A DNA stretch of 25,606 nt from CAYSLU01 sp964431965 (GTDB lineage Bacteria; Verrucomicrobiota; Kiritimatiellia; CAIKKV01; CAYSLU01), in NCBI GenBank assembly GCA_964431965.1, contig CAYSLU010000080.1:1-25606 (forward strand), read 5' to 3'. Made by a program: the position numbers and the translations under genes. The notes beneath the pieces were generated by a model. That model was not told the DNA's origin and did not search any database. It was given only the letters and a program-made list of their open reading frames with translations. Each line of letters begins with the position of its first letter. Position 1 is the stretch's first letter. This document shows, piece after piece, positions 8,223 to 17,100 of this stretch.

Positions 8223-11200
8223 ATGCGATCGAACACGATGGCGAGGGGGTGCGGTGTTGGGCTGGGGCTTGTGGTTGGAGCCGTTCTGGCTGTCTCGTCT
8301 CCAATTGCCCGCGCGGTGGACGGCGTGTGGACCAATCCGGGCAGCGGGAACTGGTCGGAGGCGGGCAAGTGGAAGGATGGCGTCATCGCCGACGGCGTTG
8401 ACAGCACGGCCGCCATCGCGGCTCCCATCACGACCAGCACCAACGTGGTCACGCTCGACGGCTCGCGCGAGATCGGTTCGCTGGTCTTCAGCGACCCCGC
8501 CTCGCAGAACAACGATTGGACGCTCTCGGATGCGAGCAATGATACCGTGACGCTGACGCTGACGAACACAGTCGGCGATGCGCCTGCCATCGTTGTTTCC
8601 AACAGCGCGGCCTACGTGGATGTTGCCCTGGCTGGCGGGCAGGGCTTGCTGGTCCTCGGCAATCCCGGTCAGGCCAAGTACCTTGTCCTGCGGCGGACCA
8701 ACACGTATTCCGGCGTGACGACCATCCGGCGCGGCGAAGTTCTGCTTGGCACCAACGCCCTCGCTGGCGGTGCCGCCGGCGCGCTCGGGACGGACTCCAG
8801 CGCCATCCAAGTCGGCGATGCCGGCACGCTCCCCTCGGACAATCTGGGGCTCCGACTGACGAAGCTCGTCACGTTCGAGCGCGATATCGAGGTGAACAAC
8901 GTCGGCAGCAATGTCACGATCGGCGCGGGCGATGACATCTCCGCCTTCAACCGGACGTTCAGGGGCAGCATCCGGCTGAACCGCGATGTCTACATCAGCA
9001 ACGGATCCAACGGGAAGATCAGCCTGGAGGGGTTGATCTCGGGCGGCGGCGGCATCACGATCAACCCCTATGGCACTGCGCTGTCGACCGTAGACATCTA
9101 CAACACGAACACCTTCTCCGGCCCAACCGTCATCTCGAAGGGCGTGGTCAACATCTACACCAATGCCATTAGCGGCGAGAACGGAGCGCTGGGCAACGCC
9201 ACCTCGGAGGTCATCCTCGGCGATGCCCGGACGGGCGGCGTCCTCATTGAGTTGTACGTCAAGCCGGGCCTCACCTTCGGCCGGAGTATCTGGGTCCCGG
9301 CCGTCGGGGCCGGGAACAGCGTTTCCATCGGCGCCATGAACGCCGGAACGGTGCGGTTCACGGGCGATATCCGCATTGATCGGCGGGTCCTGCTGAGGGC
9401 GCCCACGACGGCGTATCGGCCCGTCTTCTCCGGCACGATCTCCGGGACCGGCACCGTCGAGACCTCCGGCACCGGCGAGATCGTCCTCGATGGAACGAAC
9501 ACGTTCACGGGCGACTTCATCCACTCGGTGGGCAACTGCCGCGTATACATCGGACAGAACATAGCCGCCGGCCAACCGGGGCCGCTCGGCCACTCCACCA
9601 ATCCGGTCTACTTCCGCCTCGCCGGGCCGAACCTGCACTACCTGTGGGTCACGAATACGTTGCTGTTCAGCCGCGCCATCCGGATCGAAGAGGGCGTCCG
9701 GACCCAGTTGGGCACGGCCTACGCCTTGATCTACCCCGAGTTCAGCGGCGACATCGACTACGCGGGCGATCTGGTGTTCTCTGCCGCCGACAGCTCGCAG
9801 ATCCGCGTGTCCGGGCGTCTGACGACCTCGACGAATAGTCTGACCATAGCCGGCGTAGCGAGCCAGGGGAACCTCGTGTTCGTGACGAATCCGAGCAATC
9901 GGTTGGGCGGCGCGGTCAGCATCGGGCAGGCGGCTCGCCTGGTGGTGGAGAGCAGCGGAGCGATGCACGGCGCCACGCAGATCGTGCTCTCCGCCGCCAG
10001 CGGGGTCAATCCGACGGCCCTGTTCGCCGGCGATGGCGTGACGCTCACCCAGGCGGTCTACATGCCGCTCACGCTCTATGCCGCCTCGACGCTGGTGGAT
10101 ATCGGCATGCGGACAAATGGCGCGGCGGTCTTCGCCGGGCCGGTGTCGCTGTTCCGGACGAACACGACGCCCATCGTGAACTTCACGGCTCCATCCGGCG
10201 GCGTTGCGCGGTTCACGCAGCCGGTCGGCGGCTTCTTCCAGATGCGGAAGACGGGCCTCGGGACCGTCTCGCTCGAAGGCGCCGGAGGCTGGACCAACGA
10301 CACCGAGCTGACCGCCGGGACCCTGCGCGGGGTGGACGGCGTCGGCCTGCCGGCGGCCAGCCGGCTCGTGTTCGCGCCCGGGAACGCCGCGGGTGGCGTC
10401 CTCGAGTCCCGGGGGACGTTCACGCGGTCGCTCGGGCCGGACGCCGGCCAGGTCTACTGGTCCACCAACACATCGGGCCACGGGGGATTCGCCGCCTACG
10501 GCGGCAAGCTGACAGTTGACCTCAATGGCGGCGGCGCCGACACGCTGCTCTGGGGCGGCACGACCGGATTCGTGCGCTCGGGCAACCAGCTGCGGTTCGG
10601 ATCGCCGTATGCGGACAGCGAGGTGGAGTTCGTCGACCACATCGACCTGACCAACGCCGGAACGATCGTCGTCTACGACAATCCGGCGACCCGCTCGGAC
10701 AAGGTTACGCTCTCGGGTGTTCTCTCGGGAGGCAAGGCCCTCACGAAGAGCGGGCCGGGCGTCCTGGCGCTTGACGCGCTGAACACCGTCACGGGGGCCG
10801 TAACCATCAGCTCCGACGGGGGCACGCTCCTGGTGAACGGCGAACTCCCGGCAAGCGGCGGCACGCTGACTGTGAACAGCAACGGCTTTCTGGGCGGGAC
10901 GGGCACCATTCGCACCCGTACGATCGTCATGCGCGACGGCAGCGGCTTCGACTGGGCGGACGAGCCCGGCATGCTGACGATCACGAACCGGCTCATCTTC
11001 CCGACGAACGGCGTGTTCCGCTTTGTCTACGGTCCCGGCGGCGCGGCGCGCGTTCACTGCGCGGGCACGCTTACCCTGCCGACCAATGCCACGGTCGTGA
11101 TCACGCCACTGGGCGGCTTCGCCCCGGTGTCGGCGGTCATCCTTTCCTCCTCCAACACAGTCGGCGATCCGAGCGGCTGGACGCTGGTTAGCAACTCGCT

Positions 11201-11279
11201 GGGATATGTCATTTCCAGGTTCGGGCAGAATGTGGTTCTCTGGCGGGGGGGCAAGGGTGGACTGATTTCGATCCGGTAG
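8223..11279 (+). CDS. Secreted autotransporter-associated beta-strand repeat protein
   Basis: The product is about 1018 residues from the ATG at 8223. The upstream frame is open to 7929 but lacks a signal peptide and overlaps the divergent gene, and a second ATG at 8238 is an alternative; neither has a good Shine-Dalgarno. The N-terminus (VGLGLVVGAVLAVSSPIARA) is a signal peptide. The mature part opens with WTNPGSGNWSEAGKWKDG, typical of this repeat class. It then carries many copies of the parallel-beta pattern in which a N-T-(F/Y)-S-G turn is followed by a T-x-I-x-x-G strand (NTYSGVTTIRRGEVLLG, NTFSGPTVISKG, NTFTGDFIHS). The last repeats end in NSNGFLGGTGTI. There is no autotransporter beta-barrel and no recognised sorting signal; the C-terminus is GLISIR. 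It is probably a surface-associated or released fibre or adhesin-type protein. The gene ends 26 bp before the catabolic operon. Confidence 0.85.
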   Translation: MRSNTMARGCGVGLGLVVGAVLAVSSPIARAVDGVWTNPGSGNWSEAGKWKDGVIADGVDSTAAIAAPITTSTNVVTLDGSREIGSLVFSDPASQNNDWTLSDASNDTVTLTLTNTVGDAPAIVVSNSAAYVDVALAGGQGLLVLGNPGQAKYLVLRRTNTYSGVTTIRRGEVLLGTNALAGGAAGALGTDSSAIQVGDAGTLPSDNLGLRLTKLVTFERDIEVNNVGSNVTIGAGDDISAFNRTFRGSIRLNRDVYISNGSNGKISLEGLISGGGGITINPYGTALSTVDIYNTNTFSGPTVISKGVVNIYTNAISGENGALGNATSEVILGDARTGGVLIELYVKPGLTFGRSIWVPAVGAGNSVSIGAMNAGTVRFTGDIRIDRRVLLRAPTTAYRPVFSGTISGTGTVETSGTGEIVLDGTNTFTGDFIHSVGNCRVYIGQNIAAGQPGPLGHSTNPVYFRLAGPNLHYLWVTNTLLFSRAIRIEEGVRTQLGTAYALIYPEFSGDIDYAGDLVFSAADSSQIRVSGRLTTSTNSLTIAGVASQGNLVFVTNPSNRLGGAVSIGQAARLVVESSGAMHGATQIVLSAASGVNPTALFAGDGVTLTQAVYMPLTLYAASTLVDIGMRTNGAAVFAGPVSLFRTNTTPIVNFTAPSGGVARFTQPVGGFFQMRKTGLGTVSLEGAGGWTNDTELTAGTLRGVDGVGLPAASRLVFAPGNAAGGVLESRGTFTRSLGPDAGQVYWSTNTSGHGGFAAYGGKLTVDLNGGGADTLLWGGTTGFVRSGNQLRFGSPYADSEVEFVDHIDLTNAGTIVVYDNPATRSDKVTLSGVLSGGKALTKSGPGVLALDALNTVTGAVTISSDGGTLLVNGELPASGGTLTVNSNGFLGGTGTIRTRTIVMRDGSGFDWADEPGMLTITNRLIFPTNGVFRFVYGPGGAARVHCAGTLTLPTNATVVITPLGGFAPVSAVILSSSNTVGDPSGWTLVSNSLGYVISRFGQNVVLWRGGKGGLISIR

Positions 11280-11305
11280 GCGCAACGAGGAAACAGGAGG
11301 ATGCC

Positions 11306-12049
11306 ATGGTGGACGTGAGCCGCGTGTTGGGTGTGCAGAGCTGGTGCCTGAGGAGCTTCAAGGACAACCAGAAGGTCGCCGAGCTGGTGAAGTCGCTCGG
11401 GCTGAGCCGCATCGAGCTGTGCGGCGTGCACTGCGACTTCAACAAGCCGGAGCTGTTCGACGGCGTGATCGAGACGTACCGCGCGGCCGGCGTGAAGATT
11501 GTCTCGATCGGCGTCGAAGGATTCGGCCCGGACGAGGCGGCGGCCCGGAAGCGGTTCGACTTCGTGAAGAAGGCCGGCAGCAAGGTCATCTCGGCCAACT
11601 TCTCGCCCTCGACGTTCCTGGCCGCGCTGCCGGTGGTGTACCGGCTGTGCGACGAGTACGGCGTCAACCTCGCGATCCACAACCACGGCGGCTACCACTG
11701 GCTCGGCAGCGGCGAGATCCTGGACTGGGTCTTCTCGTTTACCCGCCCGTGCATCGGCCTGAACATGGACACCGCCTGGGCGCAGGACGCCAAGCAGGAC
11801 CCGGTACAGTGGGCCGAGCGCTTCGCGGCGCGCCTCTACGCCGTGCACATCAAGGACTTCGTGTTCGACCGCGCCCGCCAGCCGAAGGACGTGGTGGTCG
11901 GCACCGGCAACCTCGACCTGCCCAAGCTCCTGGCCACCCTGAAGGCCAAGGGGTTCGCCGGCGAGATGATCCTCGAGTACGAGGGCGACGTCGAGAATCC
12001 GATCCCGGCTCTTTCGCAGTGTGTCGAGGCCATCCGGAAGGCGGGCTGA
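11306..12049 (+). CDS. Sugar phosphate isomerase/epimerase family protein (TIM barrel), first copy
   Basis: This 247-residue protein starts at the ATG at 11306, after an AGGAGG at 11295-11300. The sequence follows the xylose-isomerase-like TIM-barrel family (AP_endonuc_2): an early IELCGVH strand, IHNHGG (H125, H127), LNMDTAW (D155), VHIKDF, and a C-terminal LEYEGD (E224). These are the usual metal-binding positions of the fold. Length is close to the family norm. Members act as sugar or inositol isomerases, epimerases or dehydratases. The substrate is not readable, but the neighbouring Gfo/Idh/MocA gene suggests oxidation and isomerisation of a sugar or cyclitol. It is the first gene of a three-gene operon and is probably cytoplasmic, as no signal peptide is seen. 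Confidence 0.88.
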   Translation: MVDVSRVLGVQSWCLRSFKDNQKVAELVKSLGLSRIELCGVHCDFNKPELFDGVIETYRAAGVKIVSIGVEGFGPDEAAARKRFDFVKKAGSKVISANFSPSTFLAALPVVYRLCDEYGVNLAIHNHGGYHWLGSGEILDWVFSFTRPCIGLNMDTAWAQDAKQDPVQWAERFAARLYAVHIKDFVFDRARQPKDVVVGTGNLDLPKLLATLKAKGFAGEMILEYEGDVENPIPALSQCVEAIRKAG

Positions 12050-12053
12050 TCCG

Positions 12054-12842
12054 ATGAACGTGTCGATCGCGTCCTACTCGTTTCATGGCCTGCTCGCCCA
12101 GGGGAAGATGGATGTCTTCGGCTACCTGGAGAGCTGCCGCTACCGCTACGGCCTCCACACGGCGGACATCTGGAACGGCATGCTGGCCGCGACGGACGAG
12201 CCGTACCTGAAGAAGGTGCGGGAGGCCATGGACGAGAAGGAGCTGCTCCTGGTGAACTTGTGCGTGGACGGCGCGCACCTGTGGGAGGACGATCCCGCGG
12301 CGCGCGAGCGGAACTACAAGCTGGCCTTGGAGTACCTGAGAGCGGCCGAGGTCCTCGGCGCCCGCACGCTGCGCATCGACATGGGCGGTAAGGGGGAGCG
12401 CTTCACTCAGGAGCAGGTCGATTACGTTGTCATGCGGTATGCGGAATACTGCCGTCGCGCCCACGACGGCGGGTTCCGCGTGGGGCCCGAGACGCACTGG
12501 GGGCCCGAGCTGACGCTCGGCGAGATGAAGCGCGTGACCGAGGCCGTGGCGCATCCGGCCTACGGGATCCTGCTTCACATCGGGCACTGGAACGGCGGCC
12601 CGGAGGCCGAGGAGCTGGGCGACCGGACGGCGGCGGCCTGGGCGGTCCACACGCACGTGGACGCGCGGATCACGCGGACGTGCCTGGAGGCGAAGATGCG
12701 TGTTCTGCTCGATGCCGGCTACCAGGGGTGCTGGGGCGTCGAGCACCACTCCGGCGTCAACGAGTACAGCGAGACCGACTGGCAGCTGGCGTCGGTCCGC
12801 CGGGCCGTGGTGCGCATCCGGACGGGCGTCAAAGAAGCGTAG
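12054..12842 (+). CDS. Sugar phosphate isomerase/epimerase family protein (TIM barrel), second copy
   Basis: This 262-residue protein starts at the ATG at 12054, four bases after the previous stop, so translation is probably coupled. An in-frame extension to 12021 would overlap the upstream gene and is less likely. It has the same fold class as its neighbour but is only distantly similar: GPETHWGPE (E146, H148), LLHIGHWN (H175, H178), HTHVDARI and GVEHHSG (E230) give the expected metal-ligand spacing. The two barrels may act on successive intermediates. A 24-base gap separates it from the oxidoreductase gene. Confidence 0.87.
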   Translation: MNVSIASYSFHGLLAQGKMDVFGYLESCRYRYGLHTADIWNGMLAATDEPYLKKVREAMDEKELLLVNLCVDGAHLWEDDPAARERNYKLALEYLRAAEVLGARTLRIDMGGKGERFTQEQVDYVVMRYAEYCRRAHDGGFRVGPETHWGPELTLGEMKRVTEAVAHPAYGILLHIGHWNGGPEAEELGDRTAAAWAVHTHVDARITRTCLEAKMRVLLDAGYQGCWGVEHHSGVNEYSETDWQLASVRRAVVRIRTGVKEA

Positions 12843-12866
12843 CGGCGGAGCAAGGAGGCTGGATCG

Positions 12867-13967
12867 GTGAACCCTATTCGCATCGGCATCATCGGAGTCG
12901 GTCAGATTGGCAAGCATCACATCGCGGGCTACGCCAAGGTCCCGGGCGCGCAGATCGTGGCCGCCGCGGATGTAAACGAGGCGGAGCTGCGGCGGGTGGC
13001 GGCGGAGAACCAGATTCCGAACGTGACCACCGACTTCCGCCAGCTGCTCAAGCGGAGCGACGTGGATGCGGTGGACGTGTGCCTGCACAACAACTTCCAC
13101 ATGCCGGTGACGGTGGCGGCGCTCAAGGCGGGCAAGCACGTCTACTGCGAGAAGCCGATGGCGGGCGCGTACGTCGACGCCGTGAAGATGATGGAGACGT
13201 CCAAGGCCTGCAAGCGGAAGCTCAGTATCCAGCTCAGCACGCTGTTCGCGAAGGAGACCAAGGTCGCCAAGCGGCTCATTCGGGGCGGGCACCTCGGGCG
13301 CGTCTACTTGGCCCGCTCCACGGGCTTCCGCCGCCGCGGCCGGCCGTATGTCGATGGCTACGGGACGGCCTCTTTCGTCCAGAAGAAGGTGGCCGCCGGG
13401 GGCGCCCTGTATGACATGGGCGTCTACCACATTGCGCAGATGCTGTACCTGCTCGACAGCCCCGAGGTCGAGCGCATCAGCGGAAAGGTCTACCAGGAGA
13501 CCGGGATGGACGCGGCGCGCCGGCGCAAGAGCGGCTACGACGTCGAGGAACTCGGGCTCGGCATGGTCCGGTTCAAGGGCGACGTGGTTCTGGATCTGAT
13601 CGAGTCATGGGCCATCCACCTGAACTCGTTCGAGAGCAGCTACATCGTGGGCTCGAAGGGCGGCATCCGGCTGAGCCCGTTCAGCTTCCACTCGGCGATG
13701 AGCGATGTGGAGATGGACGCCACCTTCCAGATCGACGGAGCGGACTGGCGCTGGCACCAGCTGAACGAGGACGAGACGGCGTACGACTCGGCCCAGCACC
13801 ACTGGATCGCCGCGCTGCAGGGCCGCGTCGAGCTGCTTCCCTGCGCCGAGATAGCGCTGAAGACCATGCTGATCAGCGAGGGCGTCTATCTCTCGAACCG
13901 CCTGAAGCGCGAGGTGACCGCCCGCGAAGTCCTGGCCGCCTCGAAATCGACGGCCGTGAAGGTGTGA
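12867..13967 (+). CDS. Gfo/Idh/MocA family oxidoreductase
   Basis: This 366-residue protein starts at a GTG preceded by AAGGAGG at 12852-12858. The N-terminal Rossmann fold shows GIIGVGQIGKHH (glycines 10, 12 and 15) for NAD(P) binding, followed by an acidic AAADVNE segment. The family EKP motif is E95-K96-P97 (CEKPMAG). The C-terminal domain has the YDMGVYHIAQ stretch, with D183 and H188 at the usual catalytic positions. Members oxidise or reduce sugars, cyclitols or their derivatives in the cytoplasm. Together with the two TIM barrels it makes a plausible oxidation, isomerisation and epimerisation route. The sequence gives no substrate specificity. Confidence 0.92.
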   Translation: MNPIRIGIIGVGQIGKHHIAGYAKVPGAQIVAAADVNEAELRRVAAENQIPNVTTDFRQLLKRSDVDAVDVCLHNNFHMPVTVAALKAGKHVYCEKPMAGAYVDAVKMMETSKACKRKLSIQLSTLFAKETKVAKRLIRGGHLGRVYLARSTGFRRRGRPYVDGYGTASFVQKKVAAGGALYDMGVYHIAQMLYLLDSPEVERISGKVYQETGMDAARRRKSGYDVEELGLGMVRFKGDVVLDLIESWAIHLNSFESSYIVGSKGGIRLSPFSFHSAMSDVEMDATFQIDGADWRWHQLNEDETAYDSAQHHWIAALQGRVELLPCAEIALKTMLISEGVYLSNRLKREVTAREVLAASKSTAVKV

Positions 13968-13977
13968 CGCGCGATCA

Positions 13978-14022
13978 GGCCGCTGCGCCCGGCCGGTCGA
14001 GCGAGCGAGGAGCGCGGCGGCC
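13978..14022. repeat. Imperfect stem-loop between the catabolic operon and the TIR-STAND gene
   Basis: GGCCGCTGCGC (13978-13988) pairs with GCGCGGCGGCC (14012-14022) at 10 of 11 positions, with a 23-base loop. It begins 11 bases after the oxidoreductase stop. It could slow or end transcription, but there is no T-tract after it, so an intrinsic terminator is not established. It may be another dispersed palindrome. Confidence 0.4.
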
Positions 14023-14102
14023 CGATTGTCCGCGGTTCCGGAGCGCGGTTCGAGACCGCTGGCGGCTTGGGGCGGAGTGGGGGTGAAGCCGGAGGCGATG
14101 CG

Positions 14103-17100
14103 ATGAAGTGCCCGCAATGCCGGGTTGAGGCCACCCCGGTCGGTGCATTCTGGATCTGTCCGACTCACGGGCAGCTGCCGGGTGCAGCGACCCCAGCCGC
14201 CCTCCGCATCTTCCTCAGCTATGGGCATGACAGCAACGAGTCGCTGGTCCGCCGCATCAAGGACGACTTGGAGCATCGCGGGCACGACGTCTGGTTTGAC
14301 AAGAGCGAGATCAAGTTTGGCGACGAGTGGCGGCGTGCCATCACCGATGGGATCCTGAAGAGCCAGCGCGTGCTGTCCTTCCTGTCGAAGTACTCCACAC
14401 GCGATCCCGGCGTGTGCCGCGATGAGATCGCCATCGCCATCGGCGTGAAGGGCGGCAGCATCCAGACCATCCTGGTCGAGAGCGAGCAGGACGTGCAGCC
14501 GCCGGTCAGCATCGGCCACGTCCAGTGGCTCGACATGCACGACTGGCAAGAGCGGCGCGCCGCGGGCGAGCCGGCGTGGGAGGAATGGTATCAGGCCAAG
14601 TTCGCCGAGATCGTCCGGGTGGTGGAGAGCGACGAGAGCCGCCGCTTTTCGGGCGAGATCGAAACGCTCAGCGGCTATCTCAAGCCGATCAAGTCCGAGG
14701 CGCGCATCGGCCAACTGCTGGGCAAGGGCTTCCTGGGGCGCCGATGGCTGTTCGATGCGGTTGAGCGGTGGCGACAGGATGCCAAGCCGGATTCGCGGCT
14801 GTTTTGGATCCAGGGCGCGCCGGGCGTGGGCAAGAGCGCTTTTGCCGCCCAGCTGACCCATACGCGAGGGGATACGGTGCTGGCCGCCCAGTTCTGCGAA
14901 TGGGACAAGCCGGACCACCGCAGCGCGCAACGCGTGGTTCGCAGCATCGCCTTTCAGCTCGCCACCCGGCTCCCGGACTATCGCAAGCTTCTGCTGACCC
15001 TGCCGGAGCTGGACCTGCTGGACCGGAAGGACGCAGCGGAGCTGTTTGACTACCTCCTCGCGAATCCGCTGCGCTCCGCCATCGACGGCGGGCGCGATCG
15101 GCAGCTGATCGTGATCGATGCCCTCGATGAAGCCTGCGAGGGCGGGCGCAACCCGCTGGTGGAGATGCTCGCGCGGAATGCCCGAAGCCTTCCCGCCTGG
15201 ATCGGGATCCTTGTGACCAGCCGGCCGGAGTTCGACGTCCAGACCCCGTTGCAGTCCCTGAATCCGGTCCCGCTCGATACGGCGTCCGAGGCCAACCGCG
15301 CGGACATCCGGGACTACGTGCGGCGCGGACTCGCGGCGCCGCTGCGAAGCCGACCGGACGCCGATCTTCTGGTGGAGCGCATCCTCGAGAAGAGCGAGGG
15401 TGTGTTTTTGTACGTCGAGCGGGTCTGCGATGACGTCCAGCGCGGCGATCTCTCGCTCGATCGTCTGGAGCAGTTCCCGCAAGGCCTCGGCGGCATCTTC
15501 TGCCAGTACTTCCAGCGGCAGTTCCCCGACTTGGACCGGTTCCGACAGAGCGTGCGCCCCGCGCTACGCGCCATCCTTGCCGCCCGAGAGCCGCTGCCCG
15601 TTGAGACGCTCCAACGCCTCTTCAGTTGGCAGAAGGAGGATCTGCGCGACTTCATACGCCCGCTCGCCTCGCTGTTCCCCGTCGCGACCGAGGGCGGGCA
15701 CGAAGTCATCAAGCCTTACCACAAGTCGCTCGCCGACTGGCTGGCCGAAGAAGCGAAGGCGGGGCCGCATTTCGTGAGCCTGGTCGAAGGGCATCGGATG
15801 CTGGCCGATTTCCTGTTGGATTGCTGGGGTCGCATCGTTGCGCCCGCCGCCGGCGGCCGACGCATGACGGAAGCCGGCCCGGGCGCGTATCAGGGCGACT
15901 CCGCGTCTACGTGGAAGTACCTGCTTGCGTGCCTTCCCGCTCACCTGGCCAAGGCGGAGCGATGGGATCAGCTGGTCACGATCCTGACGTCCATCGAGTT
16001 CATCGAGGCGAAGTGCGTGGCCGACAGGGCCTATGAACTGGCGAATGACTATGCCGCCGCCCTCCGGGTCATGCGGGACCGTGGCGCGGCCGGCGGTGTG
16101 CCTCTGTCCGAGCTGTCGGGGTTCGCGGAGTTCTTTGGAGCCCAGATCCACGTCCTCGCGGCTCATCCGCGACTGACGTGGCAGCAGGCGGCGAATCAGC
16201 CGGCTGACTCCCCCGTGTCCGCGGCGGTTGAGGCGCTCCGAAAGCAGGGCCGGGGCGGGCGTATGTGGCTGCAACGATTGAACAAGCCGTCTTCCATCTG
16301 CGCCCGCCCGCTGACCCTCATCGGCCACTCACGGCGCGTCACGACTTGCGCATTTTCTGCGTCGGGATTCGTCGTTACCGGGAGCGAAGATGGGACGCTC
16401 AGGTCGTGGAGCGCAGACGATGGGCGGCCGCTGCACACGTTCTCGCCGCCCGATGGCAGAAGCCTCCTTTCGGGCGATCCCGCTGATCTGGTCAAACTTA
16501 TCGTCGCGGTCCATCATCTGTCGGCGGCCCCTCCCGCAAACGCTCATGAGCTGGATCTGGCGCTGCGGAAGCTGAGGCCGTGGGGCATCTCTTCCTGTGC
16601 GGCGGCGGCGGATGGTCGGGGGGTTGCCTTGGGGGGCGCGGATGGTTCTCTGCGCCTTCTCGACTCAGGCATGGAGATCGTGTCGCTAGTCGACGACGCG
16701 CCGACGAACCGGGCGCCGGCGGTGACGGCTTGTTGGGTCTCCGGCGATCGCCGATCCGCTGTCTTTGGCATGGGGGACGGGCAGGTGCGCTTCGCCGACT
16801 TCGTGAGTCGAAAGGCCGGAACGCTCAGGGAAGCCGGGAAGCAGGGCGAGGTGCTCCACTGCGGGTATCAGCGATCCGGAAACTCGATCTTCGCGTGTTT
16901 TGCGGACGGGAGTCTTTCCGCCTGGGATCTGGAAGCACGGGCGCCGCAGTTCGACCTGCGGCTCGCACCGGGAGCCATCGTGTCCGCCTGCTACGCGCCG
17001 GACGAGGGCATCCTCGTCGCGCTATCAGATGAGCAAGAGGCTGTCGCCTGGGATTTGAAGCAACGCGTGAGGAAATACGGTGCAAAGCTGGCGATGGAGG

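Noticed and set aside
2340..11279. C-terminal sorting signal (VVIIR and GLISIR tails) shared by the two giant exoproteins
   Set aside because: Both end in Ile-Arg, but the tails are too short and dissimilar for a type IX or PEP-CTERM style signal to be claimed.
8100..11285. A very long open frame (1061 codons) antisense to the beta-strand-repeat gene
   Set aside because: It is an artefact of high GC and regular codon use in the plus-strand gene. The translation is Arg/Ala/Asp-rich without domains, while the plus strand has a signal peptide and clear repeats.
13978..14022. Rho-independent terminator after the oxidoreductase
   Set aside because: A stem exists, but the loop is long (23 bases) and no T-tract follows, so it is kept only as a palindromic repeat.
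14067..14102. Upstream start for the TIR-STAND gene at 14067
   Set aside because: The ATG at 14103 has a GGAGG site at the right distance and begins exactly at the zinc ribbon.
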